Shown piece by piece: positions 1-6,130 of a stretch of 6,424 bases of DNA. Numbering within the stretch: position 1 is the first letter of the stretch; each line of letters opens with the position of its first letter. The notes under the pieces were generated by a model, which was given only the letters and a program-made list of their open reading frames with translations, was not told where the DNA came from and searched no databases. Made by a program: the position numbers and the translations under genes. The DNA comes from Elusimicrobia bacterium RIFCSPHIGHO2_02_FULL_57_9. GTDB taxonomy: Bacteria; Elusimicrobiota; Elusimicrobia; UBA1565; UBA9628. The stretch covers positions 1 to 6,424 of the forward strand of contig MGUO01000150.1 in assembly GCA_001800015.1 (NCBI GenBank), written 5' to 3'.

Positions 1-1
1 C

Positions 2-181
2 TACGGCCTCAGCGTCTGCGCTGTGGCGCAAGCCCCGGCCCCGGCCGCGACGCCGGTTGAGATGCCGAAAAAAGTGAAGAAGGCCAAAAAAGCCGCCAAG
101 AAAATGGCCAAAAAGGCCAAGAAAGAAACGAAGCATGAGGGCCATGACGCGCCCCCATCAGCCCCTGCGCCGGCTCATTAA
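2..181 (+). CDS. Secreted Lys/Ala-rich small protein (3' part; N-terminus outside window)
   Basis: The open frame enters from the left edge and ends at TAA 179-181, giving 59 residues. The first residues (YGLSVCAVAQA) look like the end of a signal-peptide hydrophobic core with an Ala-x-Ala cleavage site (AQA). A Pro/Ala linker (PAPAATPVE) follows, then a strongly basic block of Lys-Lys-Ala type repeats (about residues 22-43, from MPKKVKK on), and a Pro/Ala/His tail (APPSAPAPAH). The mature protein would therefore be a short, disordered, polycationic exported peptide. I do not recognise a family. Lys/Ala repeats of this type also occur in H1-like nucleoid proteins, but the signal-like N-terminus argues for export. 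The low-complexity composition makes homology assignment unreliable. The gene converges on rfbC, and a strong hairpin lies between them. Confidence 0.6.
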   Translation, partial: YGLSVCAVAQAPAPAATPVEMPKKVKKAKKAAKKMAKKAKKETKHEGHDAPPSAPAPAH

Positions 182-204
182 TCCGGCTCACTGATCGAAA
201 AATA

Positions 205-241
205 GAAACGTCCCGATTGACTATACCAATCGGGACGTTTC
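205..241. terminator. Intrinsic terminator between convergent genes, strongest for the rfbC (minus) side
   Basis: The two 15-nt arms (205-219 and 227-241) are perfectly complementary around a 7-nt loop (ACTATAC). On the minus strand the hairpin is followed at once by TATTTTT (plus-strand 204-198), a good U-tract, and it lies 9 nt after the rfbC stop. On the plus strand only TTCT follows, so termination of the Lys/Ala-rich gene would be weaker, although the stem is the same. It probably serves both convergent transcripts. Confidence 0.88.
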
Positions 242-250
242 TTCTGTGCG

Positions 251-796
251 CTAAAAGTTATTGTCGGCTTGGGAAAGAGGCGGCAGTTTAGCGTCTTTAG
301 GCGAGACGCGGATATCATCGGACGGCCAGCGTATGCCCACAGCGGGATCGTTCCAGAGAATGCCCCGGTCAACCTCGGGCGCCCAATAGCCTGAAACCTT
401 ATAGAGCACGTCGGCTGTCTCGCTTAAGGTATAAAAGCCGTGGGCAAAGCCTTCCGGCACCCAAAACATGCGGTTGCCTTCATCGCCGAGCTCGATGCTC
501 GCCCATTTCCCGTAAGTCGGCGATTTTTTGCGGATGTCGACAACTACATCCAGAATTTTTCCGCGCACGCAGCGCACGAGCTTGCCCACGGGCGAAGGCT
601 TGATCTGATAATGCATTCCCCGCAGCACTCCTTTCTGGGAGCGCGAGAGATTGTCCTGGACCAAGGGGGGAATCCCGGCCTTCCTTAATTCATTCTCCCG
701 GAAGCTTTCCATGAAAACGCCGCGTTCATCCGGGAAAAAAGAGCCTTCGACTACGAGCAGGCCTTCTAGTTGATAGGGTTTGAAGGTAAAGCCCAT
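251..796 (-). CDS. rfbC: dTDP-4-dehydrorhamnose 3,5-epimerase (RmlC/RfbC)
   Basis: Cytoplasmic cupin enzyme that epimerises C3 and C5 of dTDP-4-keto-6-deoxyglucose, the third step of dTDP-L-rhamnose synthesis for O-antigen and other surface glycans. The 181 residues match the usual family length. Visible family motifs are DERG (23-26), QDNLSRS (47-53), GVLRGMHYQ (56-64) with the catalytic base His62, the RG-K-LDVVVDIR strand (78-89), PEGFAHGF (114-121), LYKVSGYWAP (131-140) with the catalytic-acid Tyr132, and SPKDAKLP (165-172), whose Asp168 would partner the His. All expected catalytic residues are present, so it should be active. The ATG at 796-794 lies 3 nt after the stop of the aminomutase gene and has no Shine-Dalgarno or nearby -10 box. 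Translation is probably coupled to the upstream gene. No rmlA, rmlB or rmlD is adjacent, so the rest of the pathway must be encoded elsewhere. Confidence 0.96.
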   Translation of the reverse strand: MGFTFKPYQLEGLLVVEGSFFPDERGVFMESFRENELRKAGIPPLVQDNLSRSQKGVLRGMHYQIKPSPVGKLVRCVRGKILDVVVDIRKKSPTYGKWASIELGDEGNRMFWVPEGFAHGFYTLSETADVLYKVSGYWAPEVDRGILWNDPAVGIRWPSDDIRVSPKDAKLPPLSQADNNF

Positions 797-799
797 CGG

Positions 800-2164
800 C
801 TAAACCGAGGCGGCCGGCGAGAATTGTTTGCGCCAGAATTCCTGGCCTTGCGTCGGCAGGGTGTAAACCGGGTCGTAATATTCGTAACGGCGGCTCAGAG
901 CCTCGGGATCGTCGGTTTCAATGCCGGTGCGGTAATTCTTGGTCCAATAGGAAATGCCCTTTGTCCGGTCATAATCCGACACTTGATGAATCCAGCGCTT
1001 GCCGACATAGGGCACGTCGCAAATGACCCGCGGCGTGGCAAAGCCCGGCATATAGCCCATGATGGCGTGCTGCAGGGCTTGCGCTTCCCAAATAGCCAGG
1101 CGCCAATGCTCGGAATTGGGAATCATATCGCACATGTAGAAATAATAGGGCATGATCTTGCCCCAATCAAGCAAAGCGAAGCAGAGTTCCAGCAAATCAT
1201 TGGGCGTGGTGTTAACCCCGCGCAGCAGCACCCCTTGGTTGCGCACGTCCCGCAAGCCCATTTCCAGGAGCTTCTTGACGGCCTTGGCTAGCAGAGGGGT
1301 GAGCTGATTGGCGTGGTTGATATGAGTGTGCAAGGCCAAATCCACCCCGCGCTCCCAGGCTTTTTTAGCCAGGCGGTCCAAGCCCTTGAGCACCTCATCC
1401 TGCAAAAAATGCTGGGGCAGGCCCTGCAGGCCCTTGGACGCCAGGCGGATATCGCGGATATGGGGGATGTCCATGAGGGCCGAAACAAAGGCCTCGAGCT
1501 GGGCGATGGGCATATTGGCGATGTCGCCTCCGGAAACCACCACGTCGCGCACCGAGGGGGTTTTTTTTAAATAATCGAGAATCTGTTCGTAGCGGTCCTT
1601 GGGCTGTATGGTGAATTTATGTTTTTGCACCTGGGGGACGGAATTTCCGACCAAATCCATGCGCGTGCAATGCCCGCAGTATTGGGGACAGGTGGCGATC
1701 AACTCGGCTAGAACTTTCGTGGGGTAGCGGTGGGTCAGGCCTTCCACGGCCCACATCTCGCTTTCATGCAGGCTGTCGCGCGAGGCCTTGGGGTGATTGG
1801 GCCACTCCTTGTGCCGGTCGCTGATCAGTGGCAGCATGTAGCGGCGCACCGGGTCGCCGCGCAAATCCTTCTCATTCATGGTGTTGAGCATTTGGGGTGG
1901 AACAAGAATGGACATGGTGGCTTTTTCCTGCTGGTCCTTAAGCAGTTCCTCGGCCACGTCATCGCTGAGATATTTTCCGAAAACTTCTTTTAATTCCTTG
2001 AGGTTCTTGGCCGAATGCTGGCGCTGCCACAAGGCGCTTTCCCAATCCTGCCGGCTTACGTCTTTATAACCGGGCAGGCGCGTCCAATCCGGCTCGATGA
2101 ATTGCCGTTTTAAAGGATATTGGAACGGCTGGCGGGCGGGATCCGCCTTTACTTTCCGGGCCAT
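800..2164 (-). CDS. Lysine 2,3-aminomutase-family (KamA) radical SAM, PLP-dependent enzyme
   Basis: Predicted to move an alpha-amino group to the beta carbon using SAM, a [4Fe-4S] cluster and PLP. At 454 residues it is somewhat longer than clostridial KamA. The N-terminal segment is family-like (DVSRQDWESALWQ, 35-47; DPVRRYMLP, 104-112; GLTHRYP, 142-148). The radical SAM cluster is C159-x3-C163-x2-C166, followed by Arg168, which corresponds to the substrate-carboxylate Arg of KamA. SGGD (211-214), HTHINH (279-284) and NQGVLLRGVN (309-318) follow. Two Asp residues matching those that bind the lysine epsilon-amine in KamA are kept (Asp346 in CDM, Asp383 in CDVP), which favours lysine over glutamate as substrate. 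Lys389 is the likely PLP Schiff-base residue, but the loop before it reads PYVGK where KamA has PGGGGK, one residue shorter. A -10-like TAATAT sits 6 nt before the ATG. The beta-lysine end use (EF-P modification, osmolyte, other) is not shown by neighbours. Confidence 0.9.
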   Translation of the reverse strand: MARKVKADPARQPFQYPLKRQFIEPDWTRLPGYKDVSRQDWESALWQRQHSAKNLKELKEVFGKYLSDDVAEELLKDQQEKATMSILVPPQMLNTMNEKDLRGDPVRRYMLPLISDRHKEWPNHPKASRDSLHESEMWAVEGLTHRYPTKVLAELIATCPQYCGHCTRMDLVGNSVPQVQKHKFTIQPKDRYEQILDYLKKTPSVRDVVVSGGDIANMPIAQLEAFVSALMDIPHIRDIRLASKGLQGLPQHFLQDEVLKGLDRLAKKAWERGVDLALHTHINHANQLTPLLAKAVKKLLEMGLRDVRNQGVLLRGVNTTPNDLLELCFALLDWGKIMPYYFYMCDMIPNSEHWRLAIWEAQALQHAIMGYMPGFATPRVICDVPYVGKRWIHQVSDYDRTKGISYWTKNYRTGIETDDPEALSRRYEYYDPVYTLPTQGQEFWRKQFSPAASV

Positions 2165-2178
2165 ACCCTGATATTAAC

Positions 2179-3807
2179 TTATTCCGAGTCCGGACCGAAA
2201 GCATGCCCGGCCAGGATGGAAAGAGACCAGCGCGAGCGGCTCCCGTTGTCGTTTAACGCTCGCGCCAGATCGATGCGTACGGGATTATTGCCGCTCCAGC
2301 GCGAGGGGGCCAGGCGCAGGCCCAGGCCGACGCTGTGTTTGAGGTGGAAAATCCGCGCAGGAGTGCCCGCCGGGAAAGCGTAGCCCATATCGTAGAATGC
2401 CGCGCCTCCGATATCGAATAGCCGCCACAGCTCATCCATGATGAAAATGCGGTCTTCGGCGTTGAAAAGCAATCTCCTGTCGCCGTGGAACTGTTCCAGC
2501 CCGTAGCCGCGCAATCCGTTCATCTCTCCTAACGGGAAGGAAATCGATGGATCCAGCCGCCAGCCGTGGTCATAGGCGGTTTGAAAAGCCAGGGTTTGGC
2601 GGGGAAACCGGAGGTTATAATAAAACGTTTTGACCGAAGCGACGCGGTTGCCGTTGCCCCCGTTGGAATAGGTCGAGGTGTAGTCGCCGCGCAGAAGCAG
2701 AAGATTGTTCGCCCAGCTTAATCCTTTGCGCACGCTGACTTTCGGCAGCGCTTGCGATTCGGTGCCCGACAGCGCCTTTATATAGGGCGACCAGGAGACG
2801 TTCGGGAAAATTCCGAAGCCGAGGTTAAAGTCCTCGATGCGGGTGAACTTTTGGATGCGCTTGAGCTTGATGAAATCCTGTTGCTCCCATTCCCCGCCCA
2901 ATTGCAGGAAATTTAAATGCTCCTTTTGAGGCATGCGGTCCGGGGAAAAATTGCGGAAAGGGCTGTAGCTCGTGTCCTGATGCAATAGGCCCGCGGTCAG
3001 GCGCCGATTGCGTTGCGTAGAAATTCCCAGGGCGATACCGTAATTGAGGCCGGCTTCAATCGCGCGTTTCTGAACCGTCCCGGTCAGGGTTTGGCCGGAA
3101 TAAGTGGCGACATTGTTGCTGGCGTAGCTTGCCTTAAAGCCCAAGGCGGAGGGGGAAATGGAGGCGTAGAAGGGCCGCTTAAGCCCGAACGAAAAAGTTT
3201 TGCTGTCGGGACCTGTCGTGGCCTCCAGGGTATTCTCCAAGTGGCTGCGGCCCAGGAATTGAGGGTCTTTCCAGGAGAGGTTGCGGCTGACGCTGGCGCC
3301 GTTGTTATTATAGACCGCGGATATATTCTTTCCTTGGCCGGTAAGATTGTGGTCGGCCAAGCCCGCCTTCCAGTTGTTCGAACCTCCCGCGCGCTTGAAG
3401 TTGGCGATCAGCTCCAAGGTCCAGGCGTCATAGGTGCGCACCGTCACGTCGATGCGCCCCCTTTTGTTGACCTTGGCTGCGACATCGGCTTTGCGCAGAA
3501 ACGGCAGGCGCCGCAAATTGCGTTCGGTTTCCACCAACAACGCCGGGTTATAGCCGTCGCCTTGCGAAAAAAGCAGCTCGCGCCGGATAACCTCCTCGCG
3601 GGTGGTCCAGTGGGCGGCGTTGACGATGCGGTAGAGCAGCTTGGATTCAGGATAGACCCTGGTTTCGAAGATGTTGTAGGTCTCGATCTTGATCAAGTCG
3701 ATTTTCAGGCCTGAGCGGAGGGGCACGGGCTTGGGCTTCAGCCTCAGTTTGGCCGCCTGAAGGGCCGTAGGCAGCAACAACAGGGCCAGCGCGGCTGCTC
3801 TTCTCAT
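2179..3807 (-). CDS. Omp85/BamA-TamA-like outer-membrane protein with POTRA segment and beta-barrel
   Basis: Outer-membrane barrel of the Omp85 superfamily, whose members insert or move proteins (or lipids) at the outer membrane. Using the ATG at 3807-3805 gives 542 residues. The signal peptide is residues 1-18 (MRR, then an Ala/Leu core, ending TALQA). A POTRA-like domain covers about 55-135 (REEVIRRELLFSQGDGYNP, then ETERNLRRLPFLRKADV). The rest has alternating, aromatic-rich barrel strands. The Omp85 hallmark LRGY is at 432-435, within GLRGYGLEQFHGD, followed by an N-x-E-x-R strand. The C-terminal strands read VRIDLARAL and WSLSILAGHAF. Only one POTRA is evident, against five in BamA and three in TamA, so it is a short relative and not BamA itself. 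The frame also opens at TTG 3843 and ATG 3816, but the TTG is the -35 box and the ATG overlaps the -10 box of its own promoter, so 3807 is preferred. First gene of the three-gene operon. Confidence 0.87.
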   Translation of the reverse strand: MRRAAALALLLLPTALQAAKLRLKPKPVPLRSGLKIDLIKIETYNIFETRVYPESKLLYRIVNAAHWTTREEVIRRELLFSQGDGYNPALLVETERNLRRLPFLRKADVAAKVNKRGRIDVTVRTYDAWTLELIANFKRAGGSNNWKAGLADHNLTGQGKNISAVYNNNGASVSRNLSWKDPQFLGRSHLENTLEATTGPDSKTFSFGLKRPFYASISPSALGFKASYASNNVATYSGQTLTGTVQKRAIEAGLNYGIALGISTQRNRRLTAGLLHQDTSYSPFRNFSPDRMPQKEHLNFLQLGGEWEQQDFIKLKRIQKFTRIEDFNLGFGIFPNVSWSPYIKALSGTESQALPKVSVRKGLSWANNLLLLRGDYTSTYSNGGNGNRVASVKTFYYNLRFPRQTLAFQTAYDHGWRLDPSISFPLGEMNGLRGYGLEQFHGDRRLLFNAEDRIFIMDELWRLFDIGGAAFYDMGYAFPAGTPARIFHLKHSVGLGLRLAPSRWSGNNPVRIDLARALNDNGSRSRWSLSILAGHAFGPDSE

Positions 3808-3814
3808 GGGGCTC

Positions 3815-3843
3815 ATTGTAGCCGGGAAATGGTAAACTTGCAA
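3815..3843 (-). promoter_or_regulatory. Sigma70-type promoter of the barrel-aminomutase-rfbC operon
   Basis: On the minus strand: -35 TTGCAA (3843-3838), a 17-bp spacer, and -10 TACAAT (3820-3815). Five of six -10 bases and four of six -35 bases match consensus, with ideal spacing. The expected transcription start, 7-8 nt after the -10 box, falls on or next to the ATG at 3807. The mRNA would then be leaderless, and no Shine-Dalgarno is present. Confidence 0.75.
3833..3838 (+). promoter_or_regulatory. Putative -10 box (TAAACT) for the thioredoxin/TPR gene
   Basis: TAAACT ends 7 nt before the ATG at 3846 and matches the TANNNT pattern seen before other starts here. No convincing -35 hexamer lies 16-18 bp upstream, so it is weaker than the opposing promoter. 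Its last base is shared with the -35 box of the minus-strand operon. There is no Shine-Dalgarno before the ATG. Confidence 0.45.
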
Positions 3844-3845
3844 TA

Positions 3846-5453
3846 ATGAAGAAATTAATCACAATTTCCTCGTTAATTCTTGTTGTCCAGGCTTTCCCGC
3901 AAGAAGAAGCCCCCGAGTCCTTGCTGCGAAGTCGCCCCAGCCGGGCGCTGGTCAATGAAATCATCGAGCTTAAGCCGGTCGCGGGCCATCATTTCAACGT
4001 CAAGGCCCCGCAGAAATGCGGGTCCCTTCCTCTAATAACTATCAATCCCAGGCAATTCCGCTGCCAACTCTCCGAACCGGGGACGATCAAAATCACGGCC
4101 AGCGTCTGCGATGACGCGGTGACTTTTTGCAGGAATGAACGTTTTGATGTCGTTGTACATGCGTCCGAACGAACGTTCAAATCGGGCGCAGTACCATGGC
4201 TTTTCCGGGCCGAGGCTTACCAACCGCCGAAAGCCAAGAAAACAATCCCCGGTTTTATCATGAATGACCCGGAAAAAGCCTTGGCCGCCGCGCGCAAATC
4301 CGGCTCGCTTCTTTACATCAATTTCTACGGGATATGGTGCCCTCCCTGCAATAGGCTGGAAGAGGAAGTTTACCCGAAAAAAGAATTCACGGAAGCGACC
4401 CGGGGACTGGTCAAGGCGGCCTTGGACGCTGACTCGGATATTTCCTGGGCGTGGAAAGATCGTTTTAAAATAAGAGGCTATCCCACTGTCGTCATCGCGG
4501 ACTCGAAATTGCGCGAGATCGGGCGTTTCGTGGATTATCGCACCCTGGTCGTTACGGTGGAACTGGTGTCAGGCCTCCAGGCGCTTAAGAATCAGCCTAT
4601 TGAAAGCTCCCAGGATAAAAGACGCGTCGGCTTGTGGCATTACGAGCGGGGCGAGCATGATAAAGCCATCGCGGCTTTAAAAGGCTTGCCGGACGCCGAA
4701 TCCCGGGAATATTTATTATTGGCCCGGCGCGATAAAGCCAAGCGCGAAGACGACGCGGAGGGACTGCTGGCCGCGCTTAAATCTTTGGCCAAGGATTTTC
4801 CGGACAGCGTGCGATTTAGCTCCTGGCTCATCGAGCTTTTGGGGCAAGACCGTGCATTCGCCGCTGCCTTGGTCCCCGCCGCCAGGAAAAATACGCAGAC
4901 CTGGCGCAATTCTCCGCTTCTGGATGAAGCGGGCGTGAATAAGGGGGATTTATTCGCCAACGAAGCGGAAATGTTGGAGATTATCGGAGACACCGGCAGC
5001 GCCAAGGCCGTTTACCTGCAAGCCGCGCAAACCTTCGGCGAGCAGGCCTCCCAATCCGAACTGGCGTTGTCGCGCGGAGCGAATTTGGAGCGGGCCTATT
5101 ATTTGAGCAAGGCCGGAAAAACCGCGCAGGCCAAGGCGCTTTACGAATCCCTGACTAAAACCTATGCCGAGGAATTCACCTTTAACTACAGCTACGCCAA
5201 TCTGCTTTTTAATTTAAAGAAAAACGCCAAGGCTTACGAGTACGCCAAAAAAGCCGAGACTAATTCTTACGGGGACAACTGGCTGCGCGCGGTGGCGCTT
5301 AAGGCGAAAATTGAGCAAGCCCTGGGGAAGAACAAAGAGGCGCGCGCCACCCTGGAGACGGGGTTAGCCTCGGCTGTTCTGCCGCGTTCAACGGATCTAA
5401 GCACCCACTACCACTTGACCAAGCTCAGGCAGTTGCTGGCCAAGCTGGATTAG
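3846..5453 (+). CDS. Periplasmic DsbD-alpha-like / thioredoxin / TPR fusion protein
   Basis: 535 residues. The signal peptide is about 1-16 (MKKLITISSLILVVQA). Residues ~35-107 look like a DsbD N-terminal (alpha) immunoglobulin-like domain: AGHHFNVKAP (46-55) resembles the family's G-x-H-x-N-x-x-x-P turn, and Cys88 and Cys95 are spaced much like the DsbD-alpha redox pair. Cys58 and Cys73 may form a second bridge. A thioredoxin domain follows (~139-240), with active site W164-C165-P-P-C168 and the cis-Pro loop GYPT (Pro213), closest in style to DsbD-gamma or thioredoxin_7 proteins. The remaining ~290 residues are helical with TPR-like repeats (around 261-285, 365-395, 413-440, 445-470, 479-508). 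No transmembrane segments are seen, so the DsbD-beta electron conduit is absent and electrons must come from another partner. It diverges from the outer-membrane barrel operon. A role in disulfide handling or folding of envelope proteins is inferred. The last nine codons lie in a 42-bp repeat duplicated downstream. Confidence 0.82.
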   Translation: MKKLITISSLILVVQAFPQEEAPESLLRSRPSRALVNEIIELKPVAGHHFNVKAPQKCGSLPLITINPRQFRCQLSEPGTIKITASVCDDAVTFCRNERFDVVVHASERTFKSGAVPWLFRAEAYQPPKAKKTIPGFIMNDPEKALAAARKSGSLLYINFYGIWCPPCNRLEEEVYPKKEFTEATRGLVKAALDADSDISWAWKDRFKIRGYPTVVIADSKLREIGRFVDYRTLVVTVELVSGLQALKNQPIESSQDKRRVGLWHYERGEHDKAIAALKGLPDAESREYLLLARRDKAKREDDAEGLLAALKSLAKDFPDSVRFSSWLIELLGQDRAFAAALVPAARKNTQTWRNSPLLDEAGVNKGDLFANEAEMLEIIGDTGSAKAVYLQAAQTFGEQASQSELALSRGANLERAYYLSKAGKTAQAKALYESLTKTYAEEFTFNYSYANLLFNLKKNAKAYEYAKKAETNSYGDNWLRAVALKAKIEQALGKNKEARATLETGLASAVLPRSTDLSTHYHLTKLRQLLAKLD

Positions 5454-5469
5454 TTGTAATCTCTTGCGA
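5428..5469 (+). repeat. 42-bp perfect direct repeat, copy 1
   Basis: Identical over 42 bases to 6239-6280, 811 bp downstream; both edges end in mismatches (A/C on the left, C/T on the right). This copy covers the last nine codons and stop of the thioredoxin/TPR gene plus 16 bases, and it is where the converging symporter reading frame breaks off. Confidence 0.97.
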
Positions 5470-5680
5470 CAGCGGGCGTGCCGATAAAGGTGATGGCGCT
5501 GATGCAGCTGACCGCGAAGCTCGCCGCGGTGACGAGCCAGGGGATGGAGCGGCTGGCCAGGAAATAGTCGTCGGTGGTGTTGGCGGTCTTGCGCCCGGCC
5601 CACCAGCCGATGGCCGCCAGCAATATCAAATAGCCGATGAGTATCGAGGAATCCAGCCATCCTAAATCCAGCGCCGCCAT
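5450..5680 (-). pseudogene. Sodium:solute symporter (SSS/SLC5 family), 5' fragment cut at the repeat
   Basis: A 76-residue frame holding only the N-terminus of a secondary transporter that normally has roughly 450-600 residues. Residues 12-28 form the first membrane helix (SILIGYLILLAAIGWWAG). RKTANTTDDYFLASRSIPW is the typical SSS stretch (T-x-D-YFLA-x-RS-x-PW), followed by a second helix ending SCISAITFIGTP. Clear family resemblance stops within ~70 residues. The last codons (ARDYN and stop) are read from the 42-bp direct repeat, with the stop falling in the antisense of the TPR gene's end. The fragment cannot transport. It has its own start (ATG 5680-5678) and a plausible promoter, so it looks like the beginning of a real gene whose remainder is missing through rearrangement or misassembly, not gradual decay. 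Confidence 0.75.
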
Positions 5681-5707
5681 GGAAAAACGCTAGCAGATTG
5701 CTATAAT
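5680..5707 (+). promoter_or_regulatory. Extended -10 promoter of the response regulator
   Basis: A consensus TATAAT at 5702-5707 is preceded by TGC (5699-5701), giving the extended -10 element TGNTATAAT. A partial -35 (TGGAAA, 5680-5685) sits 16 bp upstream. The ATG at 5717 is 9 nt after the -10, so the transcript would start about 2-3 nt before it. No Shine-Dalgarno is present. Confidence 0.75.
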
Positions 5708-5715
5708 GCTTTCAA
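5687..5715 (-). promoter_or_regulatory. Putative promoter of the symporter fragment
   Basis: On the minus strand: -35 TTGAAA (5715-5710), a 17-bp spacer and TAGCGT (5692-5687) as a TANNNT -10 box, 6 nt before the ATG at 5680. The -10 is a weak consensus match, but the spacing is ideal. It overlaps the response-regulator promoter on the other strand. Confidence 0.5.
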
Positions 5716-5716
5716 T

Positions 5717-6130
5717 ATGGGACTGGCCTCCTTGTTCGGCTTCAAAAGAACCAAACCCTTGATCCTACACGTGGACGACTCGGTTCTCGTTCTCGGCAAT
5801 TTCAATGCGATGCTCGTTCAATTGGGCTGCGACGTCATCAGCGTGCTTGGCGGAGAAGAATGCCTCAAAGCGGCCGCTAAGAAGATGCCCGACCTGATTT
5901 TGATCGACGCCATGATGCCGGAGATGGATGGATTTCAGACCACGTCGGTGCTGCGGCTCAACGCGAAAACCCGCGACATTCCCATCATCATGGTGACGGG
6001 GGCCGACCGGGTGAAGGACGTCGACAAGGCCATCGAGAGCGGGATCAACGGCACTCTGCTTAAGCCGGTATCGATGGATCGCCTGGAAGCCAAGTTAAGG
6101 GAATTCATCAAATTACCGCCGAAGCAGTAG
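5717..6130 (+). CDS. Single-domain response regulator (CheY-like receiver)
   Basis: 137 residues forming one receiver domain and no output domain. The sequence shows the acidic pair Asp20-Asp21 (HVDDS), phospho-acceptor Asp64 (LILIDAMMPEMDGF), the conserved Thr94 (MVTGA) and Lys116 (LLKPVS), so all catalytic residues for phosphorylation are present. The usual aromatic switch residue three positions before the Lys is Thr113. The first 14 residues (MGLASLFGFKRTKP) are a short extra basic N-terminus before strand beta-1. With no DNA-binding or enzymatic domain it must signal by protein contact, as in chemotaxis, phosphorelays or motility control; no histidine kinase is in the window to say which. 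It is the only intact gene in the 769-bp segment between the 42-bp direct repeats. Its last 18 bases overlap the 3' end of a converging membrane-protein frame. Confidence 0.93.
   Translation: MGLASLFGFKRTKPLILHVDDSVLVLGNFNAMLVQLGCDVISVLGGEECLKAAAKKMPDLILIDAMMPEMDGFQTTSVLRLNAKTRDIPIIMVTGADRVKDVDKAIESGINGTLLKPVSMDRLEAKLREFIKLPPKQ

Noticed and set aside
770..1291. 173-residue plus-strand open frame opposite the aminomutase
   Set aside because: Shadow of the aminomutase gene, whose minus-strand frame carries all family motifs.
2166..2169. AGGG before the aminomutase ATG as a Shine-Dalgarno
   Set aside because: Only 1 nt from the ATG, too close to function in the usual way.
3013..3714. 233-residue plus-strand open frame opposite the barrel gene
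   Set aside because: Antisense shadow of the Omp85-like coding sequence; no signal, promoter or recognisable domain, while the minus frame has a signal peptide, POTRA and LRGY motifs.
3808..3843. N-terminal extension of the barrel protein from TTG 3843 or ATG 3816
   Set aside because: The extra residues would precede a complete signal peptide, and the codons coincide with the -35 and -10 boxes of a well-spaced promoter.
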